The notes below the pieces were generated by a model. It saw only the letters and a list, made by a program, of their open reading frames with translations, did not search any database and was not told the origin of the DNA. A stretch of 64,000 bases of DNA from Anisus vortex (Eukaryota; Mollusca; Gastropoda; Planorbidae). Of the stretch, positions 10,101 through 25,100 are shown one piece after another; the stretch's first letter is position 1, and every line of letters begins with the position of its first letter. The DNA lies in the NCBI GenBank assembly GCA_949126835.1, contig OX421506.1, positions 20,787,426-20,851,425 of the forward strand. Direction: 5' to 3'. The position numbers and the translations under genes are program-made.

Positions 10101-13100
10101 AAGCCACCATGTAAAAGACTAAAAATATGAGCAATATATTAATGTAGATTGTAATAATTTTACCTTTAAGAAATGTAATAAATTGCATCTCTTCACAAAT
10201 GTAGCACTTCAGTAACAAGGACATGTCAGAAACAAACTTATCACAATCGTTACTAATGTCTGTGGCCAGTAGATCCTTTAAATAGCAGAAAACATCGAAT
10301 GTATTAGTCTTGGAAAACCTAATGCTTATAATTAATCGAGTACTTGCATTTATATAATATACCAATATATTTATTAAAAAACAAGTGAAAAACAAACATT
10401 AGTGTTTTAGCGTGTAAGGTAGTTAGTTATCTTGTTAGTTGGCTCATCTATTAGCTAGGATCATTATTATTTCAGTCTGGTTAAGTTATGATTATTATCT
10501 TCAGTTCGAATTTCTTCCTTTTAAGTTATACTTAAATTTATATTAACTTGAATTACAACAACAATTAAACAAATGCTGAATAATTAACATGTGTCGTCTT
10601 GACAAATATTCAAACATTGTTTTATTTACAAAATTCAACCAAGTAAGCAGGTGTATTCATTTTGAAATAATAACGAAGCTCTAAATAATGTATAATTATT
10701 TTTAACAATTAAATTTACACCCGAATGTTGAACAAGTCGTTTTAAGAAGTGCTTTGAAAACTCAATCAAGTGTTTCTCAAGAAAAACGCCAAAACTTTGG
10801 GTAATTAGAAACATTAAAACCATTCGCCAGATAATTATTTTAACTGTCAAACTAAACATACAAATTTGTGAGGGGGAGGGGGGATTACAATCAACGTCTC
10901 CCTTTACATAAGATAGAGGTGGGAAGAAATTCCACTCCCTTTATTACGTAACATTCATTGAAATCAATAGGCGATCCATAATGAAGTAACTCGAATCAAG
11001 GGTGTTATATATTATATATATATATATATTATCAAATGTTGATAAATAAAGTACCACTATTCTGAAAGGTATTTGGTTCGAATTCGCAAAATGATACTTG
11101 AATAACATAACATGAATATTTAGAGTTATTTTTACTCCCTTTATTTTAAGTTGCAATGTCTGCAATCGTCAATCGTCAATCGTGCGTGGTGCAAAAATTG
11201 GCTTCGATTTTTCGACCACTTCCCGTGGTCCGATCGAGCTGAAATTTGGACAGCAGATTTGGGGCGCCTAACAATACATCCTATCAAATTTTCAGTTAAA
11301 ACGACTTAATAATACTGCACTTATGACAATATTCATTTCTTAAAAGGAAAGTATAAGAAATATTTTGATTTCGCGTTAAAAATGCCTGTGTAACTTTTTA
11401 TCATTTTTTCGGCGCAAAGCTAGAAAAAAAAATTATGCGCTAAGGTTATTTTTAGAACAATTCATACTGAGTAAGGAGATATTTTTGAGATTTGCGACAC
11501 AGATATTTTTTCTGTACGTTTCATTTGCAGTAGTCAATCAATTATTTAATTACATGATGGTAAACTTAGTTTGCAAATAAAGGGAGTATAATGAAAACTT
11601 CGTTTTTATGGTTTTCTTGTTTCTAAATAATTTTAGTAAAAATGTTTTGTACTTAATTTTACCTCTGTCCAATTTTGTGGCCCAAATCGTTCTTGTGTGT
11701 AAGTCTTATTTCTAACAATGGTTAACAAAAGAAGTGCCATATCCCTTTTTAGGTTTGCCATAAAAGTTTTTGAATCCTCATCTATATCCTGGATAATAGA
11801 GTTTAAAGTTGTTTTTTATTTAATAGAACACTTTTGTAGATCAAATTGCATTAGAGTCTACATATAATATATATATATTTACTTGTATAAGTAAATATAA
11901 AAAAAAATAAATACTTACAATTTTTGAAAATTTAGCGAATTTCAATCTCTTCAGATCATTCACAATAATGCCAATGAAATCTTTAGTCAGCAATGTCTTA
12001 AATAAAATTTATAAAATAAAGCAATGACTCAAATATATAACAATCATATGTTACACTCATAGGCTATATAACATTCATTATTAAGATAAGATAAGATTAT
12101 TGTATTGATCGAAACAAAGGGGAATTTGACTTGATTACATAAATTCCGTCTTTCAGCATATTTAAAACAATATAAAAGAACCATTGGTACTCAAGCACAA
12201 TAGACATTCACGAACACTATCATACCATTTATCTTACAAGAAAAAGTATCAATTCGGAGTCAGCTATTGTATTTTCTGGCTGACTGACGATTCTTTTGAA
12301 AGATTCTCACTGATAGTGGAACAACTTGTAAACTCTACTTTAGTTGCTTTATCGCAGTATTAGAAATGATTGTGTAGCATAATTTATATCTACAAGTCAA
12401 TAATTTCTCTACTAAAAGTCTGGCTCTTTTGAGAGCTTAATAAAACAATGTAACGCATACATCTGGAAATGTAACTCGTGTGTTAACCGTCAGAGGATAG
12501 TAGGAGCTTTATTGTGAAGTTAGTATTACTAAATAGATATGCTTTACGAACCTCCAGGGAGAGTAAAATGTACGACTCCCCCCCCCCTTCTTTATTCACC
12601 CACCCCTCTCAATAGGATAACACCAATAGAATAGTATTTAGCTAGGACGTGAAATGTTATGTCTACATATTAGGCACATAACAATTAATAGATGAAAAGA
12701 GAAATACATACGTGTAAACCTTACTGATAAATAAGATACATTAAATTTTAGTATGTCAGACATACCTCACTAACATTGTGGCTGGAATTAACGCACAGTA
12801 AAACTATGTCCACTGCGTATTGTTTGATTGTAAGGACCAGCGTCTTGTTTCTTGCTACAGAAATATCCAAAAGGCTAACCTTTGTATACAGACCTAAGAA
12901 GTACGTCCAATATAAATGATATAATATTGACTGATACGATAAAATAAAACGGTGTATTCAAAATGTAAATATGTTCATTGTACATAAATAAATATTATGT
13001 TTTAATATTGACCATCCTATTGCTCCTATTGACCATCTTGAGCCCCTACAACACAGCAGAGCGGTAGACAAAGTCACCATGATGTACAAGATCATGAATT

Positions 13101-16100
13101 GCCACGTGGAAATGTCCACACAGTCAGGTCTCATCCAACCAAGTGCCCCGCTCTACCAGAGGTCATCAGCTCAAAGTGCGTATTACACGCGCACGCACTG
13201 ACGTTTACAAATATTATTTTTTTCGTCAGTGATTAGACTGTGGAACACACTGGGCCATGACTCCATCAGTGGCCCAACTGCGCCGGCTTTCAAATCATCA
13301 CTAAAAAAATTGGAATAAATACATACAATAAAACGTCTATTTATAACTCTTGTTTGTATGTTTTACAATATTTATAAGTAGTTATTGCACATTTTTTATC
13401 CAAGAGCCAAATCACCCTTAAATTGTTGACTTTTTTCTCGGGTTTAAAAGGATCTCCGCAGTACAATGAAGAAGAAAACGATCCGTAGAAAAATCATATG
13501 ACGTAAAATTGTATTCCCATTGTTTCAAAATGATATTTTAATAACACATGAATAAAAGACCATATTGGTATAGATTTACCGTGGATGTGGTTTTGCACTT
13601 GAAACATCAGCTTGTAACAGTTTCTGTAAGTTTTTATTATATTCAGTAGAAGGTCAAGTTTCTCTGAAATCTCGTCGTAGCTTTTTATTTGTGTGGCATC
13701 CAACATTATCTTTAGATCTTTTAGTATTGACTTCAGCTGACAAGGGCATAGATCGTCTTTCAATTTGGGCCGATGATGCTAGAATGTATTAATATAGGCC
13801 TAATATTGATTGTGATGTTTTTCTATTGTTTTGCTTGGGAGGTGTTAGCTCGGGTTAATAGTCATTGTTATACGAACATTAGATCAGATGAAAATGAGTT
13901 TCTCTCTAAGAAAATTGATTCTTTTATTATTAAGCTTATTCATTTATCAGTTCAATTAAGCAACGTTTTTGCATACATTGTTTGACGTCTCAGTTACCGA
14001 TTAAAAAAATACTATTATAAGAACTATTATCTTCATTTACAATAAGCCAAATATCCAAGATATTATCATATGTTACTGTTAATACTAAAACTAAAAATCA
14101 AGCTATTATAGTGGATCCTACGTAAGAAATGCAACTATAATAATAATGGCTCCTTCTGTCTCGGGAGACAATGAATGCGCCCCTCCACAACTTCAATGGC
14201 TACTTTTGCAAATTCTGCGGTGGCTGAACAGTCCGATTTTTTAGTGGCAGTCCCTGGAACAATGGGGCATCTATATTGTTTAGCAGTCTGTACATCTGGT
14301 GGTTTTACGTCCTTTCTCTTCATTCTTTTCTCCAGAGATTCGTTGGCTCGCTTTGTCTCCGAGGCAGATACACCAGCATGAATGGCCTGTCTCCATGCTG
14401 TACGGTCCGTTGCAGACTGCTCCCAGGTTTGCAGGTCGATATTTAAAGACCTGAGGTCACAATTGAGGACGTCCCTGTAGTTTAGTATTGGTCGCCCTGG
14501 GACCCTTGTGCCATTTTCCAGCTCTCCATACAAAATGTCTTTAGGGATGCGGCCGTCTTGCATCCGGCTGACATGACCCACCCAGCGCAATCTGCGTTGG
14601 GTTAGAAGGAAGTAGATGCTAGGAATGTGTGCTCGGTTCAGGATCTCATGGTTGGCTATGTGGTCCTTCCAAGTGATGCCCAGTATTCGGCGCAGACATC
14701 TCATGTTGAAAATGTTTAACTGGTGTTCCTGGCGCATGTTGGTTGACCAGCTCTCACTGCCATAAAGTAGTGTACTGAGAATGCATGTCCTGTAGACCAT
14801 CATTTTGGTGGTTCTCGTAAGTTTTTAGTTTTCCCAAACACGTTTTGATAGCATAGCCATGGGAGCAGATACCTTGCCCACTCTCTTGCTTATTTCGTTG
14901 TCGATTGACAGATTATCTAATAGGCACGAACCTAAGTAGGTGAATTATTTTGTGACTTGAAGAGTATGGCAGCCAATGTTAATGTTGGGGATTGATGCAA
15001 CATCCTGACCCATGATTTCAGTTTTATTCAGACTGATTGTTAGGTCCAAACTCCTGGCAAGCCTCTGCCAAAGCACTGACCAGCCCTTGCAGTTCTTTTT
15101 TTGTATGTGCAATGAGGGCAGGATAGTCAGCAAACATCATTTCACGAATCAGGACCATTTTGACCTTTGTTATAGCTTTGAGGCGCGCCAAGGTTGAACA
15201 GTTTGCCGTCCGATCGGGTATGCGTGAAAACCCCATCGTTTGACTACCTAAACGCGTGATCAAGTGAAACGGAAAAGAATATGCCAAAGACTGTTGGAGC
15301 CATCACGCATCCTTGTTTCACACCGTTTTTTATGGGGAGGCTTTGAAACTGAGTTGTCAAACTGAACAGTACCATGCATGTCGTTGTGGAATGATGTCAC
15401 CATTTTCAACAATTTTTGGGGGCAACCAATTTACTTCAGCAGAGCAAACAGACCGCTTCTACTGACTACGTCGAATGCCTTGGTCAAATCAACAAAGGCT
15501 ATATATGGTGGTTGCCTTTGTTAGCGACCTTTTTCCTGCAGTTGTCTTAATGAGAATATCGTCGGTAGTGGATCTTCCTTTCCTAAAATCGTATTGAAAC
15601 TCGGGGTACACCCGTTCGGCAAGTATATGTAGCCTCCTGAGGATTATACGGGCATAGGCTTTGCCCACTATACTCAAAAGTGAAATTCCTCTGTAGCTGT
15701 TACAGTCGGAGCGATCTCCCTAGTTTTTGTAGAGAGTCACAATATTTGAATCTTTTAGGTCCCGAGGGACGGTTCCTACCTCTCAACAGCGACAAAGGAG
15801 CATGTGAAAAGGTTCCAGTATTGCAGATTTGCCTGCCTAAATAACTTCTGCAGGGATGCCATCGTTTCCATGCGGCTTTCCGCGGGCAAGCATGTCAATG
15901 GCCGAGCTAAGTTCGTTCTGAGTAGGGGATACAACCAAATTTTCCATTTCTGTCAGAGTTGGGATGATGGCTAGAGCAGTTGGAGACTGTTTTTTAGGTC
16001 TGGTACAGGTGCTCGTAGTATTCCGCCCATCGTTTCATCTGTGCGGCACGGTCTTTGAGGATTGTTCCGTCATTTGATTTGAGTGGTGCAACCCTGCCAA

Positions 16101-19100
16101 TGGTTGGACCGAAAGCTTTTTTAATACCTTCATACATTCCTCTTATGTTGCCGCTGTCTGCGCAGGCCTGCATGTCCCGACAGAGGTCCTTCCAAAAGTT
16201 GTTTGCGCATTTTCTAGCAGTTTTCTGGCTGTTGTTTCTGCATGTTCTTAGCCTTAATAGGTTTTTCTGTGTGGGGTCATTTTTGTATGTTACCAGGGCA
16301 TTTCTTTTGGCCTCAATGGTGGCAGTCATTTCGGGCAAGTTGGCATCAAACCAATCAATATTTTTTTTCTTCTTTTTTTCCGAACACAGAGCTGAGTTGC
16401 AGATGGCATCGCGAATAAACTTCCAGCTTTCCTCGATTCCACTAGTAGTGTAGTTCTTGAATGACCCTTCCAGAGACTGTGTGAACTCAGAGCGGAGGTT
16501 TGGGTTCGCCATTCTGGTGACATCTAAAAGGGTTTTTCCTTTTTTCTGTGTGGCGTACAATTTTTGGGGCTTGAGTCTCATCTGGCAACACACTAGAGCG
16601 TGATCTGTGTCGCAGTCGTCGCGGCGGTAGCTTCGTGTTAAGAGTACACACTTAAGATCGCTTTTTCTTGTTATGGTTAGGTCCAGTTGATGCCAGTGCC
16701 CTGATCTAGGGTGTCTCCAAGAGACTCTGTGTTGCGGTTTTGTTTTGAAACGCGTGTTTGTGATGCAAAACTTGTAGTAAGTACACAATTCCAGCAGACG
16801 CTGCCCGTTTTCGTTTATCTTGCCAACACCAAAGTGACCGAGAGAATCTGGCCAGATGCCCCATAGAGAACCCACTCTGGCGTTGAAGTCACCCAGCAGG
16901 ATTACGTGTTCCGATGTTGGAATCTTCTGTATGGTATCACTTAGGTCTTCATAGAATCTATCCTTCGTCTCATTGGGCAAACACAGTGTAGGAGCATATA
17001 CACTGATGAGGTGTACTTTACCAGAAGCTGTTGTCATTATGATGGAGAGAATACGCTCTGTTCCACCAACAGGGGGGACAATCATGGGTATGAGGCTATT
17101 TGATTGCGAAACCCAGGCCATGTATTCTTGCTTCATTGGGGGACTTCCAAAAGAAGGTGTAATCTTTCTCTCGAATCGTGACGTCTTCAGCCAGCCTGGT
17201 TTCTTGCAGTGCCGCTACATCAATGTTTAGCCTTCTCAGTTCGCCGTCTATCACTGCCATTTTTCTGCTGTCACTGACCTTTTGCCAGTCCAGGACACAT
17301 TGTCTTTATATTCCAAGTTGACTGGACTTTTCTTTTTTGATTTTTTAATATTCCTTGGTCCATTGTTTGCAGTCTGCTTGTCGATAAATCTAAGCTCTAA
17401 GCACCCATTAGAGCAGGCAAACTGTGGCGGATCAGCACCTTTTTGTCTAGGGGGTGCCCAGATTGTGGCGGGCGGTAGCTGATCAGTGAGTCGCGAAGAC
17501 CTCTCCCACCGACAGAGAAACCCGTAGCGTCCGTACCTTACGCCAATAAGGATGGGCTTATAACTCGTGACTGTTGCCTCCCGTTTTTTTAGCTGCTTTG
17601 CAACAGTACCAGAGTTTCCTCTCCGGGGCGCGTACCTGGACCTTGGGTAAAGAGACCATGGGTTGCCCATGCATTATAATCCCGCTCTCTGCCTAACCAG
17701 TTTGACCCAAAGGAATGCTAGGCATTACATTTGGCATTAACTCGGCTGCAGGGGCTGCCGCATGGAAGACCATAGTTGGTAATCCAAACGCCTAAGGGGC
17801 ACCACTCCTGATTTTTCCTAGAGGTTTACTCCTGAAGCCTATTTGTTACCGCTAGGCAGCGGAGGTTTGATGTCAGAGTGTCCCCTCTCCTAGATGGACT
17901 GCCTTTCCAAGCTAACGAACTCCAACTGCCCGAAGCACACAGTTTTGAGGCGCTGGGGGACCGCCTTCGCCCCTTCACCTGTTGGTTAAAGCAGTTTCGC
18001 CACTCGAGCAGGCCAGGTGCTGGACTTGGTTGTAAGAGGCTGTGTGAGAGACGCATGGCATTAAGGAGTATTTTTTAATCAGTGGAAGCTTGTCCCCACT
18101 GACATTTCCGGCTTTAACAATCATTTGCAACTATAGTTAATATTAAAATGTTTAATTAAAGTATTATTTATAAATAAAAAGTATATTAGTACATGCAAAG
18201 TTGGAAGTCCAGTGGTATAAACGAAATCTGTGCTTGAACTACTGTCTGAACGATCCTCAGTAAACTCTCTGGAAATTTCTAATTTATTACAAGACAAGAT
18301 ATAAAAATATCATGCATTATCTGTAACAATATATAACCTAAACTGTAACACTGTCTCACTCACTATATATATATATATATATATATAATGCATAATGATA
18401 AGAACTTATGTTGTATATAATAAACTTTTCTACTTTACGGCGTGACGGCATTGTTTTAATTAATACATGTTTTTACGTTGCATTCAGGTTTAAACATATT
18501 AAGAATAGGTCTTTTGAAGATTTCAAATGATGTTTATTACACTTTTAGTTTTTCTTTGATGCACGTATAAATAGTTGCTTGCTAATATAGGCCTTAAGCC
18601 AATGCGTTTTTGTGAACTAGATCTAGTTTTTTTTTCTAAAAAAAATTAATTTGTGTCATTAACTGAAAAAGAAATTAAGCTAGTTCAATTAACATTTATT
18701 ATAAATTAAACTTTTAACATAGCTTATTGCAGGTGAATAGATTGCTAAAGTACTTAAAAAAAATATTTTTTTTAATTGAGTTTAAACTATTGAATCAAAT
18801 TATTTTTTTATAAATTGTCTAAAAACCAAAAAATGACAAATATCATTTCAAGATATTTTTTAAAATACCAAGGTAAAGTAGATTTAGTCAAATACCCCCA
18901 GAGTCAAAATAATATAACAAAAAAATTCAGATAAAATTTCACTAAATCTGCTTAGTTTAGTTAACATTAAAAAGGTATTATTGTTAGATGGGTGCTATTG
19001 TTATGGTAACAAATGCTCAAATAAAAGCTGAAGAATATATTTTTTTCTAATCTACCTTTAAATGATGTGTAGACAAATTACGATATTTTACAACATATAA

Positions 19101-22100
19101 AAGGAAAATTTTGTGACCACAATGGGGATCTGGTTGTCAGCACAGTACCAAGCCTTCTTACTTATCCCTAACCACTCAGAGACATCCTCTAGACTCTAGT
19201 ACCTAGAACAAATACTTGCCTTTAGCAAGGTACGAATCAGGCACCTGTGGTACGCCGACCAAGCGCGCTAGGTCACCATACCCCATCAGTTAATGTATGA
19301 TATATATGGCTCTATCGTGCAACAAACGTTTTAGTTGGTCCTATTGTAAACGAGTAATCACTAAAATAGCGAAAGTAAGTAGAACTAACACATTATTATT
19401 ATCGAGCGGTGGATCCGTAGACATGCATTTTGCATATAAAAACAAAAGTTAGATGTATCAACAAGTGAACAGAACAGCATATCATAGAGTATAATCGTAA
19501 AATAAATAAAAAAAACACATTGCATAAGGATTTGCAAATTCTAGAAACACTAAAACAGATTGAGTAAAAACAAACAGAACTAATATAAATCTATGTTTCT
19601 GTCTCTGGCGCGTATGTCCTTTTAATTTCGACATTTATTCTGTGTATTTTCCATTCAGTTTGTATCGGCCCCATAGGCATAGCGTACCGAAGGCAATGTG
19701 TTCGAATCCTGGTGAGGGCAAGGCTTTTGTAACTTTTATCTGTGGGATGCTCCTGAGTCTATTCAGATCATATGGAAACATGCAAGTGCTTTTGTATTTT
19801 AAAAAAGTCGACTGGGTATTGCGCTGAATTTTACAGAATTTGTAAAAGCTCTTTTACTTGTGCTCTATATCAAATGGTTCGAAAGGAATACTTATTTTTT
19901 AACTTAATTGTATGTATATAATTGTGAATTATTTTATTTATTGAAATTAGACACTCTTTGTTATTATATTTATATTCAATTCATTAAATAATTTAATAAA
20001 AATAATAGTTTTCTTAATTATTATGTTTTGAACTTTAGGAGAAACGAAACTAAAATAACGAGGTGCATTAAAATAGACAGTAGATGTATTATGGAGTTGT
20101 TTACTAACAATTAAACACAAATCATTGATGATTTTCTGCCAAAAAAACACATGTATACGAACAATTAAATGTCATTTTAAGACCAAATTAAGGAAACATT
20201 ATACAACAATAAGAAAATAAATTGACTTTAAAAGATTACAGCAACCGAAGAAAAATACATAAAATGTACCTGAAATAAAACCGTAACCCAATTAAAAAAA
20301 CACCATGGTGCTCTATTTAAACAAGCAATACGAAAACAATGGGCAAAGCTACACCAAAAGATTAGAATGATAAACATATTACAGTGGCAATAAACTAAAC
20401 TTTAACTAAAGTGAAGCAAACATTAAAATTGCATCATTAACATTAACTTTACCAGTCGCAGACCTAGTCTTCAATGGCATCTTAATTAGAAGACAGAAAA
20501 ATATCAGCGAACAAGATATTGGCATTAAGAAATAATTAACTTCTAGAAAAAAAAGCGTTTAGATCAGACGGAATACGAGCGAGATTGATTAATAATATGG
20601 AACTAAATCTAATTAAATTATATTTAAATCTAATTAAATTATATTTAATCATATTAAACGAGTGATAACTGTATTTATCTTTGTAATTTTATTTTTCAAA
20701 GCCGACGTAAGGATTTTCTTAGTCTATAACTTTTCTCAATTTATAACGACCACTGATCTATAAAAAGAATGGATTGCGCCTTTTTAATAAATTGGTTTGA
20801 GCTAGGGATGTTAAACGAAAACCGGAATACCGGATTCCGGTTTTGAAACTGAAAACAGGTTTTGATTTTCAAAACCGGATTTCGGTTTGTTGGTTGGAAG
20901 TTGGAAGATAATCATTACTTCAAGTAGAAGACCCTTTTTTTGGTTCTAATGGAAATATTTTAAATAAATAATGTTGGATTCGCACAAAACAATTTCTGAA
21001 ATTCTTTGCTAACACTATTTAGTCTTAGATATTGTGTTTCTTTTATTTCCAAATACCAACTAGTCTATGGCTTGCGGTAAAAACATCAAACCAATTATTA
21101 AGTTAGAGTTACAATAAACATGAATCTTTTTATTTGTCGGTTCATTTTTTTTAGAAGTGTGCTGCTCTTTGATGGAGAGGCGCAAACTAACCCTTCCGTG
21201 TGACCCAGAACAATTCGGCTAGACACCGCGTCTGTGCTTTATTATTAACTGCACTATTAATTACACATTCTTTTGATTTGTGCTACTTTAAACCTTTCGA
21301 CACATTATTTTACAAGTTAGTCTACCATATATGCATCTTCAAATGCTTTTTAATATTATGGTCAAAGATAATCGGTAATTTCATTATCACTATTCAAACA
21401 TTGAAAGCGATTATCGGTTTTAATCAATTGGCCTAGATATTTTTTAGTTCTTAAGAATTTATGGTAAATAGTACAAAATCATATTGTATTCACACAAATC
21501 AGCACCTTGAATGCCCCGCAAACACTAATTAGTTTGAAGTATTTTTCAAATATAAGGCCTACCTACAAAACTACGCACATTTGGCTTTTCCGGCCTGTGA
21601 CCTATGACATTGCGGTGGGGGGGGGGGGAAGAAGGGGGAACCGAAATCTGGTTTTAAACCGGTTTTATAGAATCGAAAACCGGTATTGAAAAAAAAACGG
21701 TTTTAACATCCCTAGTTTGAGCAAAGTAAAGAAAAGCACTGATCTATAGAAGAAAGGAAAAACTACAAATTTCCACTGCACTTACCGATATTAACAAAAT
21801 TGTGTCTAAAACTTACTGTGCCACTGATCTATAAATAGATCAGAACGGAATCTATGTTGCTGCCATTTTACACAATATGCAAATGGATAGTTGCCGTCAA
21901 GCTTCTGACTTCTTATTAATAATATTAAATTAACAATAATACGATCAAAAAACAAAAACAAATACCAAACAATAAAAAAAAGTTAATAATAAAAAAGTAG
22001 ACAGCAATATTTCGCAGTACGGAAAAACCCGGTCCCGAACTAACACTAAATTTGAAAGCCTTTCAAAGGGACATCATTTGGAAACTACGCCCATTGTATA

Positions 22101-25100
22101 ACCTTAACATACGGTGATTAGTAATAGGTCTAAGTTTATTTTTAAAAATAAATTAACGAATTAAGCAATATTGTTACAAAATAAAACTTTATTTTGGAGA
22201 ACGTTTCCAATGTATAAATTTAACTTTTAACCCGATTAGTCAAACGGCTTAGGAGAATATAGAGCAGAAACAGACATCTAAATAAATAAACAAACTCACG
22301 GTAATTATATATATTGATCAGTGACAGTATAAACAAAATGGCGGAAATTTCCTCAAGAATGTTACTTCCGAGCCTAATCCATTCTTTTTAGAGATCAGTG
22401 ATAACGACCATAAAAAAGAATGATTGAACATGCATTGATTTGGCCAAGTTATTTAAATCCAGTACATAAAAAAAAAATATGTTAGAGCCATGTATAAAAA
22501 ATAACAAAGCATGGATTTGTTTTTTTTAGTTGACTTGTATTTATGAATGTGTTAAGAAGCATGGATTAGTCTATTCTAGGGATCGGCTACCTTTTGATAA
22601 TAGTGTGCCAAAGTAGGATTTCTAATTCATTCAGCGTGCCAACATCATAAAAGTCATCCTATTCTTTTCTTAAAGAAGTAATAGGAATTGTCTTTTTTTT
22701 CGGTGGGAGGGGGTCTTTCGCCTGCCATTGAAAATCGCACTGCGTACTGATTCTGGCACGCATGCCGTTGATTGCCAATCTGTGGTCTAGACAATGTCCA
22801 ACCTATCCATGTTCATTATAAAAGTGACTTGTGATCGTTCTACTGGGCTTTTGTTCATATATCCTATTTACTGTAAACAAAGTAAATAGACACGAGCCAA
22901 AAAGATACTGCCTAACTATCGTCATCTCCATTTTTTTTGCATTTACAATCTTTTAGGTATCTTAAATGCAATTAATTCTACCTTACCAAACTATATAAAA
23001 CAACTAACCTTTTTTTCTTTTTGAAAGGAAAAAATTTTTCCAACTAGATGTGTCACTCCCTGAAATATTCAAATAACTTTTTGAAAAAAATGTATTCATA
23101 AATTTGTAACAAAATATAGATCTATTAAGTAAATAGTTATTAGAAATGAAGGTATTGAATAGTAATAATTAGCTTACCACAAATTGAATTACTTGCACCT
23201 TTTGAAGTCTAAAGTAAAACAAAATATTTAGACTATTTAATTGTTGTGTATGAGATCAATTTTATATCATTTTAACGTACGTGTCAAATATATAAGAATC
23301 TATATTGTGTGCATTTTTTTTACTTCCTTTATTTTAAGTTGCAATTTCTGTCTGTCTTTCTGTCTGTCTGGGAGAAAAACTTTGCTTCGATTTTTCGACC
23401 ACTTCCCGTGGTCCGATCGAGCTGAAATTTGGACAGCAGATTTGTGGCGCCTAACAATACATCCTATCAAATTTTCAGTTAAAACAACTTAATATTACTA
23501 CACTTATGACAATATTCATTTCTTAAAAGGAAAGTATAAGAAATATTTTAATTTCGCGTTAAAAATGCCTGTGCAACTTTTTATAGTTTTTCGGCGCAAA
23601 GCTAGAAAAAAAAATAATGCGCTAAGATTATTTTTTAGAACAATTCATACTGAGTAAGGAGATATTTTTGAGATTTGTGACACAGATATTTTTTCTGTAC
23701 GTTTCATTTGCAGTAGTCAATCAATTATTTAATCACATGATGGTAAACTTAGTTTGCAAATAAAGGGAGTATAATAAAAACTTCGTTTTTATGGTTTTCT
23801 TGTTTCAATGATAACAAAACTGAGCTTTATATGTATAAATATTTTGGGGGAAATTCCGTATTTCCAGTTCAAATCGGCCATCTTAAAGGGGTTCACTTAT
23901 CTTATCTATTTATAAAAGTTCGCATTTTCTCTTTCAATTTGACTGATTGAGTACTCCATTGATAAGTCTTAACGATTATGCATGCATAAAAGACCTACAA
24001 GAAAAACATTTCCGGTCTCATTCGATCATTTGATTGGAAACATGTCTGTGTGCTACGTTACTGGTTGTACGAAAAGTTGTAAGGGATGAAATTATATTTC
24101 ATTTCCAAAAGATGTCGCCAAAAGTAAACAATGGACTGTGGATGTCAGATTTGAAGAATTACCTTTTTATAATCCCAAACTAATTGCTTGATGCAAAATA
24201 ATTTTCGTTTTTATGAATTTACGCATTGTGTTTTTTTAATAACCAAGGAGCTAACTCTTTACTAATTTATTTTATAAACAAAGCTAATTTTAACCTTGCG
24301 CGACTAACACTTTGAGTATTAATTATCGCCTACTCACTTTTAATGATAAAAACGGATTCCTCATAACTAATCTTGTATCCTTTGTATATTTCTAAAAGAC
24401 TTGAACTGGCTGTCAAGGTTGAAATCAGTTGTCAAACACCACCCAAGCATGTTGTTTTTTTACGAAAATTGTGGGAAATGTCACCGGAAGTTCATGATTT
24501 CCTCCATTTGAAAAGGTCACACCTCATTAAGACTTGTCAATTTATAGCCTATAGTTCAGTGGTTAACAACAATTAATTGTGCTTTACCTTTTTATTGGTT
24601 GCGCTTCCATATGTATAAGCACGTACTTCAGCTAACAAAATATTTAATGAAACAAGTCATTTAAGTTTAATTAAAACAAGGTTTTCATAATCTTTATCTG
24701 TCAAGGAGTTGTAGAATTAATATGAAAGTGATTACATTACTTAAAATATCTTTCTGTTATAGATTTCTCCTTGAGTTATTCTTTCTTTTCATACCCAATT
24801 ACTGTTGCGTTATAATTGTTTGTACATCTTCCTAATACATGCACTATCTCTCTCTATCTCTCTTTCTTTCTGTCTCTCTATCTTTCTGTCTCTCTATCAC
24901 TCTATCTTTTTGTCTCTGCATCCCTCCATCTCTCTCTATCTCTCTACCTATTTATCGATCTTTCTCTCTCATATTAATTTGCTTACTGTTTTGTTCTTTC
25001 TCTATATTGCTACCGGTTAATAATATTAAATGTTGCTCTTTTGTTCAGCGTCTTTTTTCTCACTCTCTCTTTTTCCCCTATTTCTCAGCTTCTCTCTTTC

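Larger units (their letters stand above)
14135..18080 (-). pseudogene. Degenerate non-LTR retrotransposon (endonuclease + RT)
   Basis: Reading 5' to 3' on the minus strand there is a 5' part with weak frames (17230-18080), an APE-type endonuclease (15994-17136), reverse transcriptase pieces (15024-15700) and a C-terminal block (14135-14803) with RRLRWVGHVSRMQDGRIPKD. The RT is split by frameshifts and stops between 14805 and 15990. The catalytic box reads MFADYPAL where FADD is expected, so the enzyme is dead in any case. The general type is RTE/I-like with APE endonuclease; the clade is not settled. It sits inside the long intron between CARD exons 3 and 4, in the same orientation. Confidence 0.82.
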
